A stretch of 8,712 nucleotides of DNA, taken from Omnitrophica WOR_2 bacterium GWA2_47_8. Its GTDB lineage: Bacteria; Omnitrophota; Gorgyraeia; Zapsychrales; GWA2-47-8. Shown here in pieces: positions 7,247-8,712 of the stretch; position 1 is the first letter of the stretch, and every line of letters begins with the position of its first letter. The notes beneath the pieces are model-generated. The model was not told the origin of the DNA. It saw only the letters and a list, made by a program, of their open reading frames with translations, and ran no database searches. Made by a program: the position numbers and the translations under genes. Where the stretch lies: assembly GCA_001805375.1 (NCBI GenBank), contig MHFY01000029.1, positions 1 to 8,712 of the forward strand. Direction: 5' to 3'.

Positions 7247-8337
7247 AGCTGGCCGAATTTGATTACACCCTTTCACCGGACTTGATCGCCCAGCAGCCTC
7301 TTAAAAAAAGAGATGCGGCGCGTCTCTTGGTCGTGGACCGGAAAAACCAAAAATTTTATCACGATACCTTTGCCGATCTGGATAAATACCTGCCGCCCAA
7401 AAGTTTGATGGTCGTCAATGACAGCAAGGTCATTCCGGCGAGGCTTTTCGGGAAAAAAGAAGAGACCGGCGGGGCGGTTGAGATCTTTCTTTTAAAACAA
7501 CTGGATGATAAATATTCCTATAAAGCGCTGTTAAAACCTTTGAAAAAATTTAAACTCAACCAGAAGATCTTTCTGACCGGGAGTAAGGTCTACGCGCAGG
7601 TGACCGATATCCCTAACCGCGTTGTCCGTTTTAATACCAAAGATGTTGACAGTATTTTGGAAACTTACGGCCGTATGCCGCTTCCGCCTTATATTAAGAG
7701 AAGCGACACCGCGTCCGACCGCGCGGATTATCAGACCGTTTACGCGAAGAAAAGGGGATCTGTGGCCGCGCCGACCGCGGGGCTGCATTTTACCGAAGGG
7801 TTATTGGGAAAATTGAAAAAGGCCGGGCACGCAATCGAAGAAGTGACCCTGCATGTCAATTACGCGACGTTTAAGACGGTTACGGCCCCTGATATCAGAG
7901 AGCACGAGATGCATACCGAGGATTACGAAGTTTCGCAGAGAACGGCTGGGAAATTAAGAAAAGCGCAGGCCGAAGGGAAAAAGATCGTCGCTGTCGGCAC
8001 GACCAGCTGCCGGGTTTTGGAGACCTTGGCGCAAAAGTTGAGTTTTGTACCGTCAAAGGTTAATTCCGGAAAACAAAGCGAAATATTGACTACCTCAACG
8101 GCAGTTGTTAAGAAAAAGTCAATAAAGGTAAAAGGCGAAACAGATATTTTTATTTACCCCGGTTATGATTTTCAGATGACGGATTGCCTGATCACCAATT
8201 TCCATTTCCCCAAAAGCACGCTGTTGATGCTTGTATACGCCTTTGGCGGAAAAGATTTGATGCGCCGTGCCTACCAGGAAGCGATCGAGAAGAAGTATAG
8301 GTTTTTTAGTTATGGGGATGGGATGTTAATTAAATAA
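7243..8337 (+). CDS. queA: S-adenosylmethionine:tRNA ribosyltransferase-isomerase QueA, with an internal insertion
   Basis: QueA transfers and isomerises the ribosyl group of AdoMet onto 7-aminomethyl-7-deazaguanine in tRNA, giving epoxyqueuosine, the penultimate step of queuosine synthesis. Recognisable family stretches are FDYTLSPDLIAQQPL (6-20), VNDSKVIPARLFG (58-70), YGRMPLPPYI (142-151), PTAGLHFT (177-184), VGTTSCRVLE (251-260), DIFIYPGYDF (301-310) and the C-terminal KKYRFFSYGDGMLI. At 364 residues it is somewhat longer than the usual 340-356. The extra length lies mostly at 265-297, a Lys/Ser/Thr-rich, AT-rich stretch between two conserved blocks. The motif after TLHV reads NYATF where most QueA have G-x-GTF. 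The start overlaps the SpoIID-like stop as ATGA. tgt follows, as in many queuosine operons. Confidence 0.95.
   Translation: MKLAEFDYTLSPDLIAQQPLKKRDAARLLVVDRKNQKFYHDTFADLDKYLPPKSLMVVNDSKVIPARLFGKKEETGGAVEIFLLKQLDDKYSYKALLKPLKKFKLNQKIFLTGSKVYAQVTDIPNRVVRFNTKDVDSILETYGRMPLPPYIKRSDTASDRADYQTVYAKKRGSVAAPTAGLHFTEGLLGKLKKAGHAIEEVTLHVNYATFKTVTAPDIREHEMHTEDYEVSQRTAGKLRKAQAEGKKIVAVGTTSCRVLETLAQKLSFVPSKVNSGKQSEILTTSTAVVKKKSIKVKGETDIFIYPGYDFQMTDCLITNFHFPKSTLLMLVYAFGGKDLMRRAYQEAIEKKYRFFSYGDGMLIK
8084..8124 (+). repeat. 8-bp inverted repeat inside the queA insertion
   Basis: TATTGACT at 8084-8091 is the exact reverse complement of AGTCAATA at 8117-8124. Between them, CAAC (8096-8099) and GTTG (8104-8107) form a smaller inner pairing. 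The structure falls wholly within the AT-rich stretch that encodes the extra residues of QueA. It may mark a small inserted element, or be chance in AT-rich DNA. Confidence 0.35.
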
Positions 8338-8451
8338 TCAATAGACCAATAATCAATCACCAAATAAGGTTTAAAAATTCAATATTCAATCGTTTGGAAT
8401 TTATAATTTGAAATTTATTTGGTTCTTGTTTCTTGTATCTTGAAACTTTTT
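8338..8451. other. AT-rich gap between queA and tgt with repeat-like structure
   Basis: This 114-base gap is strongly AT-rich, unlike its neighbours, and has no open frame. It is built from short related words: CAATA/CAATC/CAAATAA in the first half and TTTGGAATTT/TTTGAAATTTATTTGG in the second. ACCAAATAA (8359-8367) and TTATTTGGT (8415-8423) are perfect inverted 9-base arms. AAATTC (8375-8380) and GAATTT (8397-8402) pair inside them. No GC-rich terminator hairpin is present. It may be an intergenic repeat element, a promoter region for tgt, or both. Confidence 0.5.
8402..8407 (+). promoter_or_regulatory. Candidate -10 box upstream of tgt
   Basis: A perfect TATAAT lies 44 bases before the tgt start codon, in the AT-rich gap. 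The matching -35 position, 17-18 bases upstream, is weak (TTCAAT or TCAATA). In DNA this AT-rich a chance match is likely, so this is only a candidate start site for tgt separate from the upstream operon. Confidence 0.2.
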
Positions 8452-8712
8452 ATGTTTACTTTAATTAAAAAAGATTCCACCACCAAAGCCCGCGTGGGCA
8501 TACTGACAACGGCTCATGGGGAGATCCCTACGCCCTTTTTTATGCCGGTCGGCACCAACGCGGTCGTCAAATCCTTGACCGGCGAAGACCTGCACGAGAT
8601 GAAGGCGGACATTGTCCTGTCCAACACTTATCACTTGTACCTGCGTCCGGGGCTTGAGATCATCGGCATGGCCGGCGGCCTGCATGGGTTCATTAATTGG
8701 GACAAGCCGATC
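8452..8712 (+). CDS. tgt: tRNA-guanine transglycosylase, N-terminal part (partial, 3' end outside window)
   Basis: Tgt exchanges guanine-34 in the anticodon of GUN-anticodon tRNAs (Asp, Asn, His, Tyr) for the queuosine precursor preQ1. QueA then acts on the product, so the two neighbouring genes cover consecutive steps. The 87 visible residues carry clear family signatures: TPFFMPVGTNAVVKSLT (27-43), the SNTYHLYLRPG block (61-71), and GGLHGFINWDKPI (75-87), where the window ends just before the expected DSGGFQ motif. The ATG at 8452 gives the N-terminus MFTLIKKDSTTKARVG, a normal start for bacterial Tgt. No clear Shine-Dalgarno precedes it; the upstream bases are AT-rich and end in a T-run. 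Confidence 0.96.
   Translation, partial: MFTLIKKDSTTKARVGILTTAHGEIPTPFFMPVGTNAVVKSLTGEDLHEMKADIVLSNTYHLYLRPGLEIIGMAGGLHGFINWDKPI

Overview
The window is densely packed bacterial chromosome. Eight genes are all on the + strand, and gaps are short apart from a 97-base gap before trpS and a 114-base gap before tgt. In order they are: the 3' end of nusA, infB, trpS, scpA, ruvB, a small DUF2905 membrane protein, a SpoIID/LytB-domain protein, queA, and the 5' part of tgt. I see no tRNA, rRNA, CRISPR array, transposase or phage gene.

The content is housekeeping. No single marker names the organism. Base composition is close to balanced. The combination of nusA-infB followed directly by trpS and scpA, a ruvB-DUF2905-spoIID-like-queA-tgt run, a TrpRS with a Thermotoga-like cysteine quartet, and small palindromic repeats that run into coding sequence suggests an uncultured anaerobic lineage, possibly Candidatus Omnitrophota or a relative. 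That placement is inference, with low to moderate confidence.

Layout: 1-2539 is the end of the transcription factor NusA and translation initiation factor IF-2, a classic coupled pair. 2540-2662 is the leader and start of trpS, with two adjacent inverted repeats, the second enclosing the Shine-Dalgarno and start codon. 2637-4639 is trpS and scpA, joined by an ATGA overlap. 4649-5689 is ruvB. 5710-7246 holds two envelope-associated genes: the small membrane protein and a probable peptidoglycan lytic transglycosylase. 7243-8712 is the queuosine pair queA and tgt, with queA overlapping the SpoIID-like gene by ATGA. An AT-rich, repeat-like gap of 114 bases separates queA from tgt.

The window reads as one or two long operons for transcription/translation, chromosome maintenance and tRNA modification. 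No wholly new system is evident. The points worth checking are the trpS leader structure, the probable [4Fe-4S] site in TrpRS, the translated palindrome at the end of the SpoIID-like gene, and the AT-rich insertion in queA.
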